The position numbers were made by a program, and so were the translations under genes. The notes below the pieces were generated by a model. The model saw nothing but the letters and a program-made list of their open reading frames with translations, had not been told where the DNA came from and did no database searches. Positions 50,293 through 59,913 of a stretch of 64,000 nt of DNA are shown here, piece after piece (within the stretch, counting starts at the first letter, position 1; every line of letters begins with the position of its first letter). Origin of the DNA: Flavobacteriaceae bacterium R38 (GTDB taxonomy: Bacteria; Bacteroidota; Bacteroidia; Flavobacteriales; Flavobacteriaceae); assembly GCA_009901575.1 (NCBI GenBank), contig WXYP01000002.1, positions 124,001-188,000 on the forward strand. The letters run 5' to 3'.

Positions 50293-51117
50293 TTATTTAT
50301 TTTTTAATTGAATATAACTTTGCTCTATAACTTCCTGGCTACTAATTCTAAGATGTTTAGGTAAAAGGTTGTCTTTTGGTAGTACTGCCATAAACCTATC
50401 TGAATTTGAAGTGTATACATTTTTAAATAATACGTTGTGATACCCTAATTTTTCAGTTACTTCTTTTATGTATTCATCATGATGAATAAGATCATAACTG
50501 CCTAAATGAAAGATGCCTTTTCTATTTCTGTTGATAATATAATGAAGTTGCTGAATTAGTTTATCTACTGTAGTGAGATTCATCACCAGGTCGGGGAAAA
50601 CCTCATAGGCTTCTTTATTATGGATGAATTCTTTTAATTCTTTTATCCTTGGGGAATTGTAACCAAAAACCATTGGAATTCTTGCAATGACATAATTGGT
50701 TTCCGGAAGTCTTAATAATGTATTTTCAATTTTGATTTTTAATTTCCCATATACACTTTCCGACAAAGTCTTGTCATACTCATAAGATGGATAATTACTA
50801 AATGCGTCAAATACATTAGCAGAAGAAAGAAAGATGAGTTTACTCTTTTTTCTTTTAATTAAACTTGCAATTTCCTGGTGGAGTTCTACTTGTGCTTCAA
50901 AATTACCTCTTAGGCAAGAAACAATGTGAGTAGGCTTTACTTCTTTTAGGATATCTTCAATTCCGTCATTTTCAAAATTGAAATTATAAAAATGCTTGTT
51001 TTTAGCAAACGACTTATTGGTAAAATACGTTGCATAGGTATCAAAATAAGAACACAACTCTTTATAAAGTGCATTCCCGATAAAACCACTACCACCTAAT
51101 ATAAGTATTCTAGTCAA
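50293..51117 (-). CDS. NAD-dependent epimerase/dehydratase (extended SDR, RfbD-like)
   Basis: A 274-residue Rossmann-fold protein. The NAD(P) loop is ILGGSGFIGNALYKEL at the N-terminus. In SSANVFDAFSNYPSYEYDKT the usual YxxxK pair (Tyr, Lys) lies around residues 116-121, and RIPMVFGYNSPRIKELKEFI is a further family block. The protein is close to dTDP-4-dehydrorhamnose reductase-like SDRs, but the substrate is unknown. It starts 10 bp after the glutaminase stop, so it is co-transcribed. Confidence 0.85.
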   Translation of the reverse strand: MTRILILGGSGFIGNALYKELCSYFDTYATYFTNKSFAKNKHFYNFNFENDGIEDILKEVKPTHIVSCLRGNFEAQVELHQEIASLIKRKKSKLIFLSSANVFDAFSNYPSYEYDKTLSESVYGKLKIKIENTLLRLPETNYVIARIPMVFGYNSPRIKELKEFIHNKEAYEVFPDLVMNLTTVDKLIQQLHYIINRNRKGIFHLGSYDLIHHDEYIKEVTEKLGYHNVLFKNVYTSNSDRFMAVLPKDNLLPKHLRISSQEVIEQSYIQLKNK

Positions 51118-51127
51118 GAGTAATGTT

Positions 51128-52039
51128 TTAAAAGATTGATAACCCTGTTTTAGTCGTAAATTGTTCTAATACCTGCATTCCAAGAGAAGAATTACCTTTA
51201 TGATTTAAACCCGGTGACCAGGTGGCAATACAATATTTGTCCGGATGTATAGCTACAATACCACCACCAACACCACTTTTACCAGGGAGTCCTACCTTGA
51301 ATGAGAATTCTCCGGCTTCATCATAAAAACCACAACTTAACATAATTGCATTAATTCTCTTTGCCTGTGACGGTTGGAGAAACTTATGAAGTTGAGTGCA
51401 TTGCCCATGATTAGCAAACAAGAAAAAAGTTTTTGTCAATTGCTTGCAAGACATAGCAAGTGAACATTGATGAAAATAAAAATCTAACACAGCATCAACA
51501 TCATTATGGATATTTCCAAAAGATTTTAGAAGGTTTGCAGCAGCAGCATTTCTAAAACCGGTTCTTTTTTCTGATAAGGCTACTTTTTTATCATAATCTA
51601 TAGTCTTATCATTGGCTAATGCCCTGACAAAATGTAAAAAGTCTTCTTTGGGATTCTTCAGGTGAGAAACCAAAATATCACATACAACTAATGCCCCGGC
51701 ATTAATTAATGGATTTCTTGGAATGCCTTTTTCAAGCTCTAATAATGAAAGAAAATTGAAAGGATCTCCTGATGGTTCTACCCCAACACGTTTCCATAAA
51801 TCTTCTCCCACGATACTTAATGCTTGTACCAGGGTTAAAACCTTTGAAATACTTTGAATGGAAAATGATTCTTCAGCATCTCCTGCAAAATAAGATTTCT
51901 GATTGATATCAAGAAGGCAAATTCCGAATTTTTCCGGGTTTACTTTACTCAATTCAGGGATATAAGAAGCAACTGTACCTTTATTTTCAGATTGCTTTAC
52001 TGTTGCGTAAATTTCTTCTATAATCCCCTGGAAATCCAT
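51128..52039 (-). CDS. glsA: Glutaminase A
   Basis: A 303-residue serine-dependent glutaminase of beta-lactamase fold converting glutamine to glutamate and ammonia. The catalytic S-x-x-K is in SFSIQSISKVLTLVQAL (Ser near 63). The later blocks NPLINAGALVVCDIL (N-A-G), GSG-like SGVGGGIVAIHPDKYCIATW and FANHGQC are typical. It lies 3 bp after the gcvT stop; the gcvT-glsA-SDR grouping is a compact same-strand unit. Confidence 0.93.
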   Translation of the reverse strand: MDFQGIIEEIYATVKQSENKGTVASYIPELSKVNPEKFGICLLDINQKSYFAGDAEESFSIQSISKVLTLVQALSIVGEDLWKRVGVEPSGDPFNFLSLLELEKGIPRNPLINAGALVVCDILVSHLKNPKEDFLHFVRALANDKTIDYDKKVALSEKRTGFRNAAAANLLKSFGNIHNDVDAVLDFYFHQCSLAMSCKQLTKTFFLFANHGQCTQLHKFLQPSQAKRINAIMLSCGFYDEAGEFSFKVGLPGKSGVGGGIVAIHPDKYCIATWSPGLNHKGNSSLGMQVLEQFTTKTGLSIF

Positions 52040-52042
52040 CGA

Positions 52043-53122
52043 TCATTTATTTTTATAGAAAGGCAACTTTACAACTTTTGCCGGAATAGCATTCTTTCTG
52101 ATCTGTATATGAATATTGCTTCCTTCTTTAGCAAATATTGAAGGGACATAGCCTAATCCAATACCGATTCCTAAAGATGGAGACATAGTACCACTGGTTA
52201 CATTTCCAATCTTTTTACCCTCACCATCAACAATATCATAACCCTGACGGGGAATACCACGTTCTGTAAGTTCAAAAGCAACTAATCTTTTTTCAGCTCC
52301 ACGCTCTTTTTCTTGTTTTAAAGCTTCATGATTTACAAACTCTTTAGTGAATTTGGTAATCCAACCTAAACCAGCTTCAATAGGAGAAGTAGTATCATCT
52401 ATATCATTCCCATAAAGGCAATAACCCATCTCTAAACGTAATGTATCTCTTGCAGCAAGACCTATAGGTTTAATTCCAAGATCCATTAACTGATCCCAGA
52501 TTTGTTGTACATCTTTATTATGACAATAGATTTCAAATCCGCCACTACCTGTATAACCCGTAGCCGATATGATTACATGCTCAATACCTGCAAAAGCACC
52601 TACCTCAAAATTGTAAAACTTGATAGCGTTTAAATCTACCGGAGTTAATTGTTGTATTACTTCTGAAGTTTTAGGGCCCTGGATAGCCAATAATGAAAAA
52701 TCATCAGAAATATTTACAAGTTCAGCTCCAAATTCATCATTATATTTATTAATCCACTCCCAATCTTTTTCAATATTAGAGGCATTAACTACCAATAAGT
52801 ATTTTTCATTTTCTTCAACACAGTACACAATTAAGTCATCTACAACACCACCCGTTTCATTAGGAAAACAACTGTATTGGGCTTTACCATTAGATAGTTT
52901 ACTGGCATCGTTACTACAAACTTTTTGAATTAAAGCTAAGGCATTAGGCCCTTTAACTAAAAATTCTCCCATATGGCTTACATCAAAAACTCCTACATTG
53001 GTTCTTACCGTTTCATGTTCGATGTTTACGCCTTCATATTGAACAGGCATATTATAACCCGCAAAAGGTACCATTTTTGCACCCAATTTGATGTGAGTGT
53101 CTGTTAGTGCTGTATTTTTCAT
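52043..53122 (-). CDS. gcvT: Aminomethyltransferase, glycine cleavage T-protein
   Basis: 359 residues. It carries the aminomethyl group from the H-protein to tetrahydrofolate. Landmarks are [56 protein letters not shown] and [18 protein letters not shown], the last containing the folate-contacting acidic residues. The C-terminus [20 protein letters not shown] is conserved. The other glycine cleavage genes are not in the window. No riboswitch-like structure was seen in its 5' region. Confidence 0.96.
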   Translation of the reverse strand: MKNTALTDTHIKLGAKMVPFAGYNMPVQYEGVNIEHETVRTNVGVFDVSHMGEFLVKGPNALALIQKVCSNDASKLSNGKAQYSCFPNETGGVVDDLIVYCVEENEKYLLVVNASNIEKDWEWINKYNDEFGAELVNISDDFSLLAIQGPKTSEVIQQLTPVDLNAIKFYNFEVGAFAGIEHVIISATGYTGSGGFEIYCHNKDVQQIWDQLMDLGIKPIGLAARDTLRLEMGYCLYGNDIDDTTSPIEAGLGWITKFTKEFVNHEALKQEKERGAEKRLVAFELTERGIPRQGYDIVDGEGKKIGNVTSGTMSPSLGIGIGLGYVPSIFAKEGSNIHIQIRKNAIPAKVVKLPFYKNK

Positions 53123-53278
53123 TTAGATTGATTTCTTAAAAACGAGCAAATTTATTGAAAAAATACTGGTTCTTGATTTTTAATTACAGTTCATTACGTA
53201 AAAAAATGTTAACAATCTAATATAATTAAGATAGCATGAAATTTAATTTAGTAATTTGCATTTTAAATAAAATTTAAA

Positions 53279-54904
53279 ATGAGAAATATCACCAATATTT
53301 TAATTGCTTTTTTATTAATATTTATACAAGCTAAAGGGCAGGACAGACCGCAGGATTTTTTATCTTCCGATTTTCATAAGAGCAGGAGAGAAGCGGTGAG
53401 AAGTATGCTCCCCAAAAACAGTGTAGCTACCTTTTTTGCTAATCCGGTAAGAAATAGGTCCAACGATGTAGATTTTATATATCATCAAGACCCTGACTTT
53501 TATTATTTGACAGGGTATAATGAACCCAATGCTGTTTTATTTATTTTTTCTGAAGATCAGGTTAATGAAGCTGGGGAAAAGTTTGATGAATTGATTTATG
53601 TTCAAAAAAGAGACCCAAGAGCAGAACAATGGAATGGTAAACGATTAGGAGTAGAAGGAGTAAAAGAACGCTTAGGTTTTAAAGAAGTTTTTAACGGAGA
53701 TGAATTTTCAAATTTAAAACTAGATTTTGCATCTTTTGACAATGTATTATTTAATGAATTTAAAAATGATGTAAGAGATTCGAGGGATGAAGCTGATTTA
53801 TTTGACTTAATTAAGAGTTTTAAAATTAAGACAAACTATCCATCAGATTATAGTGCTGTAAAACGAGATATATATACTGCTATTGCTACGGTAGAAGATG
53901 GCAATGAAACTTCACTAAAACAAACCATAAAAAGATATTTAGGAAGGTACCCGGAATTAAAATCGGATGAAAATTTAAATGCATTCCTTGATTCAAAAAA
54001 TGAACTGTCTAAAAAGGAATTAAAAGAACGAGTGTCTTTATATTTATCTTCTAACAATTTAGATTCGCAAATGCTCAATGTGATTATGAGCAAATTACGT
54101 GAGACAAAGACTCCGGAAGAATTAGTATTACTTAAAAAAGCAGTTGAAATATCTGCTGTTGGACAAATTGAAGTGATGAAAGCGATGCATCCAAATATGT
54201 CTGAAACTGAAATTCAGGGTGTTCATGAATATGTATATAAAAAATATGGAGCAGAATATGAAGGATACCCTTCTATAGTAGGAGGAGGGCACAATGGATG
54301 TATTTTGCATTACATTGAAAATAATAAACCAAAAGTAGGAGAAGATCTTGTTTTAATGGATTTAGGAGCAGAATACCACGGTTATACAGCAGATGTTACG
54401 AGAACTATCCCCGCCAATGGAAAATTTACTAAAGAGCAACGGGCAATTTATGAGATTGTATATAATGCACAAGAAGCAGGAATAAAAGCATCATTGGTTG
54501 GATCTTCATTTTCTGCACCTGGAGCTGCTGCTCAAAAAATTGTTGCAGAAGGATTAATTGCATTAGGGATTATTAAAACTCCTCAAGAAGCAAGAAAATA
54601 CTTCCCGCATGGTACTTCTCATTACCTGGGATTAGACGTTCACGATAAAGGAACTTATGGTGCATTTAAAGAAAATACAGTTATCACAGTAGAACCAGGT
54701 ATTTATATTCCTGAAGGAAGTGATTGTGATGAGAAATGGTGGGGGATAGCAGTACGTATTGAAGACGATATTCTTATTACAAAAGAAGGACCGGTAAACT
54801 TATCGGGATTAGCTCCAAGAAAGGCCGAAGATATAGAAGAATTAATGAAGCAAAGTAGTCCGTTAGATAATTTTAAGCTTCCGAACCTGGATGCGAAAAA
54901 TTAG
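53279..54904 (+). CDS. Secreted M24 family aminopeptidase P
   Basis: A 541-residue exported Xaa-Pro peptidase. The signal peptide is MRNITNILIAFLLIFIQAKG. An N-terminal AMP_N domain (to about residue 180) is followed by a helical linker and the pita-bread catalytic domain. Metal ligands are in LMDLGAEYHGYTADVTRT (two Asp), HGTSHYLGLDVHD (His), ITVEPGIYI (Glu) and AVRIEDDI (Glu). A long charged insert lies before the catalytic domain. It removes N-terminal residues before proline. Monocistronic, convergent with thrC. Confidence 0.93.
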   Translation: MRNITNILIAFLLIFIQAKGQDRPQDFLSSDFHKSRREAVRSMLPKNSVATFFANPVRNRSNDVDFIYHQDPDFYYLTGYNEPNAVLFIFSEDQVNEAGEKFDELIYVQKRDPRAEQWNGKRLGVEGVKERLGFKEVFNGDEFSNLKLDFASFDNVLFNEFKNDVRDSRDEADLFDLIKSFKIKTNYPSDYSAVKRDIYTAIATVEDGNETSLKQTIKRYLGRYPELKSDENLNAFLDSKNELSKKELKERVSLYLSSNNLDSQMLNVIMSKLRETKTPEELVLLKKAVEISAVGQIEVMKAMHPNMSETEIQGVHEYVYKKYGAEYEGYPSIVGGGHNGCILHYIENNKPKVGEDLVLMDLGAEYHGYTADVTRTIPANGKFTKEQRAIYEIVYNAQEAGIKASLVGSSFSAPGAAAQKIVAEGLIALGIIKTPQEARKYFPHGTSHYLGLDVHDKGTYGAFKENTVITVEPGIYIPEGSDCDEKWWGIAVRIEDDILITKEGPVNLSGLAPRKAEDIEELMKQSSPLDNFKLPNLDAKN

Positions 54905-54948
54905 TCTAAAAGATCATTTAAATATTATAATTTTAAAAGAAAACAGTA

Positions 54949-56250
54949 TTAAGATTTTAATAGAAAGCTCTTGAATTCGGAGTAATCATTAATCTTAATG
55001 CTGTTTTTTTCTTTTTCCAATATCGACTTTATCTGTAAAGGTATTTCAACCTTTGTTTTTATCGTATTTTCAACTGTATCTAAAAATTTACACGGGTGGG
55101 CTGTTTCTAAAAAAATACCATTGGTATTATGAAGTGATTTGTTTTTGAGATATTTTTTTAAGCCCAAATAACCTATTGCTCCATGTGGGTCTGAAACATA
55201 AGAAGCATTTTTATATAATTTTTTCATACCCTCTTTTGTTTGTTGATCTGTAAAGCTATAAGAAGAAAAAATAGATTTTAGTTTGTGAATATCGTTATTC
55301 ATTAATTGTTGAATTCTGATAAAATTACTAGGATCTCCAACATCCATCGCATTAGAAATGGTTTGTTGTGCAGTTTTGGGAGCATAAATGCCTGTCTCCA
55401 GGAATTGGTGAATAGTATCATTGATATTAGTTGCTGCTACAAAATGCTTAACAGGGAGACCAAGTTTGTACGCCATAATCCCGGCACAGATATTTCCAAA
55501 ATTTCCGCTAGGCACCGAGAAGGTAATTTCTTTACTTTTATCTTTTAAGGCTTTATAAGCAAAGAAAAAATAAAACATTTGAGGAATCCAGCGGGCGATA
55601 TTGATTGAATTGGCAGAAGTTAATTTTTTTGAGTTTAATTCCGTATCTAAAAAAGCAGTTTTGACCATTTCCTGGCAGTCATCAAAAGTACCGTTTACTT
55701 CTACAGCTTGTATATTATTCCCTAAAGTGGTTAATTGTTTTTCCTGTATATCACTTACTTTTCCTGATGGATATAAGATCACAACATCTATACCTTCTAC
55801 ACCTAAAAAACCATTTGCTACAGCCCCTCCTGTATCTCCGGAAGTAGCTACCAATACAGTTACATTAGATGTTTTTGATTGCCGATTAAAATACCCCATG
55901 CACTGTGCCATGAATTGAGCCCCTACATCTTTAAAAGCCATTGTAGGTCCATGAAAAAGCTCAAGGGAATATATATTATCTTCTATTTGTTCTAATGGAA
56001 AATTAAAAGATAATGTCTTTTCGATAATTTCTTTTAGACTATTTTCCGGGATCTCATTACCGACAAATTGTTTAATAGCTTCAAATGCAATTTCCTGATG
56101 ACTTAATTGATCTATTTTTTTTATAAAATCTTGTCCAAGACTTTCTATGCTCTCAGGAAAATATAGACCGCGATCTGGAGCCAACCCGTTTATTAAAGCC
56201 TCTTTAAAGGAAGCTTTTGGAGATTTGTTATTTAGACTGTAGTAGTTCAC
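54949..56250 (-). CDS. thrC: Threonine synthase
   Basis: PLP-dependent conversion of O-phosphohomoserine to threonine; 433 residues. PLP lysine in LFHGPTMAFKDVGAQFMA (K near 109) with FGN (SGNFGNICAG) and the C-terminal YVSDPHGAIGYLGLK. The order thrA-thrB-thrC matches the pathway. Its ATG overlaps the thrB stop by 4 bp, so it is coupled. Confidence 0.95.
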   Translation of the reverse strand: MNYYSLNNKSPKASFKEALINGLAPDRGLYFPESIESLGQDFIKKIDQLSHQEIAFEAIKQFVGNEIPENSLKEIIEKTLSFNFPLEQIEDNIYSLELFHGPTMAFKDVGAQFMAQCMGYFNRQSKTSNVTVLVATSGDTGGAVANGFLGVEGIDVVILYPSGKVSDIQEKQLTTLGNNIQAVEVNGTFDDCQEMVKTAFLDTELNSKKLTSANSINIARWIPQMFYFFFAYKALKDKSKEITFSVPSGNFGNICAGIMAYKLGLPVKHFVAATNINDTIHQFLETGIYAPKTAQQTISNAMDVGDPSNFIRIQQLMNNDIHKLKSIFSSYSFTDQQTKEGMKKLYKNASYVSDPHGAIGYLGLKKYLKNKSLHNTNGIFLETAHPCKFLDTVENTIKTKVEIPLQIKSILEKEKNSIKINDYSEFKSFLLKS

Positions 56251-57173
56251 TGATTTATCTTTTTAATTCCTTCAGTATTAATTTTAGAAACATATATCTT
56301 ATGAGCAATATCTAATTCTTTATAGACGATACTCATGCTATCTGCTACTTTCTGAGCTGTTTTTTCACCCTTACTCAATGCAAATACCGAGGGGCCAGAA
56401 CCTGAAATTCCAGCACCTAAAGCTCCATTTTGAATAGCAGTCTCCTTAAGATCATTAAACCCAGGGATGAGTATACTGCGATGAGGTTCTACAATTTCAT
56501 CATGTAGAGATCGAGAGATTAATTCATAATCTTCCAGGAATAATCCACTTATTAATCCGCCTACATTGCCCCATTGCAGAATAGCTTTTTTTAACGATAC
56601 AGTTTTCTTTAAAATAGCTCTTGCTTCTTCTGTCTTAATTTCTATTTCCGGATGAATGACAGAAACGAATAATTCTTTAGGAGTATTTATACTGATAATA
56701 TCTAATGGATCATAACCTCTAACTAAAGTGAATCCACCAAAGATTGCAGGTGCTAAATTATCTGCATGCATAGAACCTGAGGCTAGTTTTTCGCCTTCCA
56801 TAGCAAATTGAACAAGCTCGCTCTTAGAAAAAGGCTTCCCTAGTAATTCATTAATTCCGTATACCGCCCCTGTTGCGCTGGCAGCACTGCTTCCTACCCC
56901 GCTTCCGGGTTTTATTTTTTTGATGATTTCTATTTCAAATCCGAAATCTGTTTCAATGGCTTTAAGTAATGCCAAAGCAGCAACTCCTGCTACATTTTTA
57001 TGAACATCAAATGGAAGAGAGGCACCTTCAATACGTGTAATTCGCACCCCTTTTTCCGGAACTTTTCTAATAATCATTTTGTCACCAACGGTATCAAGGC
57101 ATAAACCTAGAATATCGAATCCGCATGAAATATTGGCAACAGTGGCTGGAGAAAATATTTGGATGTATTCCAT
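56247..57173 (-). CDS. thrB: Homoserine kinase
   Basis: A GHMP-family kinase phosphorylating homoserine; 308 residues. The ATP-binding motif is KIKPGSGVGSSAASATGAVY (near 82-103). The N-terminus FSPATVANISCGFDILGLCL contains the conserved A-N-x-G-C-G-F-D block. It starts 4 bp after the thrA stop and overlaps thrC by 4 bp. Confidence 0.95.
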   Translation of the reverse strand: MEYIQIFSPATVANISCGFDILGLCLDTVGDKMIIRKVPEKGVRITRIEGASLPFDVHKNVAGVAALALLKAIETDFGFEIEIIKKIKPGSGVGSSAASATGAVYGINELLGKPFSKSELVQFAMEGEKLASGSMHADNLAPAIFGGFTLVRGYDPLDIISINTPKELFVSVIHPEIEIKTEEARAILKKTVSLKKAILQWGNVGGLISGLFLEDYELISRSLHDEIVEPHRSILIPGFNDLKETAIQNGALGAGISGSGPSVFALSKGEKTAQKVADSMSIVYKELDIAHKIYVSKINTEGIKKINQ

Positions 57174-57177
57174 AAGA

Positions 57178-59625
57178 TTAATAATTACCTGTTCTTATAA
57201 TATCTGCAAAAATACCTGAGGCAGTAACTTCGGCTCCGGCTCCGGCTCCTTTTATAATAAGAGGTTGATCTGCATATCTGTCTGTGTATAATAAAACGAT
57301 ATTATCTTTACCTTCAAGATTATAAAAAGGATGTTCTTTTTCTACATGCTGTAGTCCTACCTTGGCTTTACCATTTTCAAATTGAGCAACATATTTTAAC
57401 CTGCAATTTACTTTATTTGCATGGGTATATAAAGAATTAAAATGCTCTGTATTTTTATTAAGTGCATTGTAAAATGCATCAACAGAATTAGTATTCATAC
57501 ATTCTTCCGGAAGAAATAATTCATTTTTAATATCATCTATTTCCATTTTATAACCACTTTCTCTGGCCAGGATTAAAATTTTTCGCATTACGTCTATACC
57601 GCTTAAATCAATTTTAGGATCGGGTTCTGTATAACCTTCAGATTGTGCTAGCTTCACTACATCATGAAAACTGGTATTGAGATCAAAATTATTAAAAACA
57701 AAATTTAAACTTCCGGAAAGTACAGCTTGTATTTTGTGAATTTTATCACCAGATGCAATTAAATTTTTAATAGTGTCAATAATAGGTAAGCCTGCTCCTA
57801 CATTAGTTTCAAAAAGAAAAGGAGCATTATATTTACGAGCAAGTATTTTTAATTGACTATAATTATCAAACCGAGAAGAACAAGCTATTTTGTTACAGGT
57901 AACCACAGCGATACTGTTTTTTAAATAAGTGTCATAAGAATTGGCAACCTCTTCATTTGCTGTATTGTCTACAAAAATACTGTTTCTGTAATTAAGTTTT
58001 TTTATAGTTTCAATAAATTTTTCCTTATTTGCTGTTTCCCCATTAGCTAGTTTTTTCTTCCATTTTTCCAGAGAAATCCCATCTTCATCAAATACCATAG
58101 TTCGGGAATTAGAAAGCGCTATAACTCTGATGTTTAGTAAAAGCTCTTTTTTTAGATATTCTTTTTGTTGTAAAACCTGATTTAAAAATCGAGCTCCAAC
58201 ATTTCCAACTCCCATAACAAAGAGGTTCAATTGTTTTATGTTGTCTTCAAAAAACCTTTCATGTAGCGTATTGAGTGCTTTTTTTACATCTTTTTTAGCT
58301 ATTATAGCAGATATATTTCGCTCTGAAGCTCCTTGTGCTATAGCTCTGATGTTTACATTGTTTTTACCTAAAGCACTAAACATCTTACCACTGAGCCCTT
58401 GATGACTTTTCATGTTATCTCCAACCAAGGCTATAACTGATAAATCTTTTTCTACTATACATGGTTTTATTTTATGAGTACTGATTTCGTATTCAAAAGC
58501 CTGATTTATACTCTTTTTTGCCTGCTCAATATCTTCTTCATTTATACCCAGGCAAATAGAGTGTTCAGAAGAAGCTTGTGTGATGAGAATCACACTGATA
58601 TCTGCCAGGGATAAAGTTTCAAATAATCTTTTTGAAATCCCCGGAACACCAATCATACCAATCCCTTCTAAAGAAATCAATCCTATATTACTAATATGGC
58701 TAATCCCTCTTACAGGCTTATTTTTACCGTTAGAATTTTTAGAAATCAGTGTTCCTTCTTCTTCCGGTTTAAAAGTGTTTTTTATAAGAATAGGAATTTC
58801 CTTTTTTAATACAGGCTGAATGGTAGGAGGGTACAATACTTTTGCTCCAAAATGCGATAACTCCATGGCTTCTTCATAAGATATGTTTGAAATAGCAAAA
58901 GCTTGTTTTACTAATTTCGGATTAGCAGTAAACATTCCGCTTACATCACTCCATATCTCTAATGATTTAGCTTCAATGGCACCCGAAACTATAGCAGCTG
59001 TGTAATCTGAACCTCCTCTGCCTAAAGTTGTAATATCTCCATCATGAGAAGAAGCAATAAAACCGGGTATAACGATAATTTGATAAGTAACCGTTCCAAA
59101 ATAATTGCTACAGATGGTATTTGTTGCATCAAAATCTACAGTAGTTTTTCCGTAGACTTCATTAGTTTTTATAAGTAATCTGGCATCTTTGTAGATGGTA
59201 TCTAATGATAGAGCTGTAAAATATTCACTGATTATATATGAAGATAATAACTCACCATAACTTATTATTTTATCAGAAAGTTTTTGAGTAATCTCACCTA
59301 TAAGAAAAGCACCTTCTAACAATGTTGCCAGATCGTTTAATGACTTTTTTACATAACTCAATGTCTTACTTTGATTATTAATTGGTAATAATTGCTGAAT
59401 AACTTCTAAATGTCGTTTTTCAATAGCAATCATTTTTTCCTTGTACAATAAATTATGTTTAGCAGCTAGTCGGGCAGCTTCTACTAATAAATCTGTTACT
59501 CCTCCAAAAGCAGAAACAACAACTACTATTTTTTCTTTTTTAGCTTCTTCTGAAACAATATTTTTTACCTGTATTATGTTGGCAGCATTTGAGACTGATG
59601 TACCACCAAATTTTAAAACCTTCAT
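57178..59625 (-). CDS. thrA: Bifunctional aspartate kinase / homoserine dehydrogenase
   Basis: 815 residues. The N-terminal kinase begins MKVLKFGGTSVSNAANIIQV and has the catalytic GRGGSDYTA near residue 200. Two ACT domains follow at about 310-455 (for example SVIALVGDNMKSHQGLSGKM), which mediate feedback inhibition by threonine. The homoserine dehydrogenase part starts near 470 with FVMGVGNVGARFLNQVLQ and contains FETNVGAGLPIIDTIKNL and the catalytic region with GYTEPDPKIDLSGIDVMRKI. First gene of thrABC. Its expression is probably controlled by the Thr-rich leader upstream. Confidence 0.96.
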   Translation of the reverse strand: MKVLKFGGTSVSNAANIIQVKNIVSEEAKKEKIVVVVSAFGGVTDLLVEAARLAAKHNLLYKEKMIAIEKRHLEVIQQLLPINNQSKTLSYVKKSLNDLATLLEGAFLIGEITQKLSDKIISYGELLSSYIISEYFTALSLDTIYKDARLLIKTNEVYGKTTVDFDATNTICSNYFGTVTYQIIVIPGFIASSHDGDITTLGRGGSDYTAAIVSGAIEAKSLEIWSDVSGMFTANPKLVKQAFAISNISYEEAMELSHFGAKVLYPPTIQPVLKKEIPILIKNTFKPEEEGTLISKNSNGKNKPVRGISHISNIGLISLEGIGMIGVPGISKRLFETLSLADISVILITQASSEHSICLGINEEDIEQAKKSINQAFEYEISTHKIKPCIVEKDLSVIALVGDNMKSHQGLSGKMFSALGKNNVNIRAIAQGASERNISAIIAKKDVKKALNTLHERFFEDNIKQLNLFVMGVGNVGARFLNQVLQQKEYLKKELLLNIRVIALSNSRTMVFDEDGISLEKWKKKLANGETANKEKFIETIKKLNYRNSIFVDNTANEEVANSYDTYLKNSIAVVTCNKIACSSRFDNYSQLKILARKYNAPFLFETNVGAGLPIIDTIKNLIASGDKIHKIQAVLSGSLNFVFNNFDLNTSFHDVVKLAQSEGYTEPDPKIDLSGIDVMRKILILARESGYKMEIDDIKNELFLPEECMNTNSVDAFYNALNKNTEHFNSLYTHANKVNCRLKYVAQFENGKAKVGLQHVEKEHPFYNLEGKDNIVLLYTDRYADQPLIIKGAGAGAEVTASGIFADIIRTGNY

Positions 59626-59702
59626 TTTGGTTTATATTTATGATTAATTAATTTTTTTCTCGTTTGAATCAACGAAATAATGCAATGGCTAATATAGAAT
59701 GA

Positions 59703-59813
59703 TTATACCCCGAATGGGGTAGTAGAAGTAACAGTAAAAGAAACGGTTTTAAGAGTAGAAGTTACTCCTAAAATATTAATATAAACTTTTGATATGTTCA
59801 GATTGTTTCTCAC
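59703..59813 (-). CDS. Threonine-rich leader peptide of thrABC (candidate attenuator ORF)
   Basis: A 36-residue frame from GTG (complement 59811-59813), with a TAA two codons upstream in the same frame. It reads MRNNLNISKVYINILG, then VTSTLKTVSFTVTSTTPFGV and stop. Seven Thr codons fall within residues 18-32, as in the E. coli thrL peptide. It ends 77 bp before thrA and lies on the same strand just after a -7 promoter element. Ribosome stalling on Thr codons would couple thrABC to threonine supply. No homology was checked; function is inference from composition and position. Confidence 0.7.
   Translation of the reverse strand: MRNNLNISKVYINILGVTSTLKTVSFTVTSTTPFGV
59706..59721 (-). promoter_or_regulatory. 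Hairpin over the leader stop codon
   Basis: TACCCCATTCGGGGTA is a 6-bp perfect stem with ATTC loop, covering the last leader codons. A T-run does not follow, so it is not a standard intrinsic terminator; it may form part of an alternative fold in attenuation or block ribosome access to the thrA leader. Confidence 0.5.
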
Positions 59814-59830
59814 TAGTTATTTTATGTATT

Positions 59831-59838
59831 CAAAAGTA
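59831..59838 (-). promoter_or_regulatory. -7 element of thrABC
   Basis: Minus-strand TACTTTTG matches TAnnTTTG. The start site would be near 59825, giving a leader ORF start about 12 nt into the transcript. There is no clear -33 TTG, so it may need an activator. Confidence 0.55.
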
Positions 59839-59913
59839 GTACTTTTACTGAGGTAAAAAAGTTTTTTTTAAATTTTTACCGAATTAATAAATTTTATATA
59901 ATTTTTTTGACGA

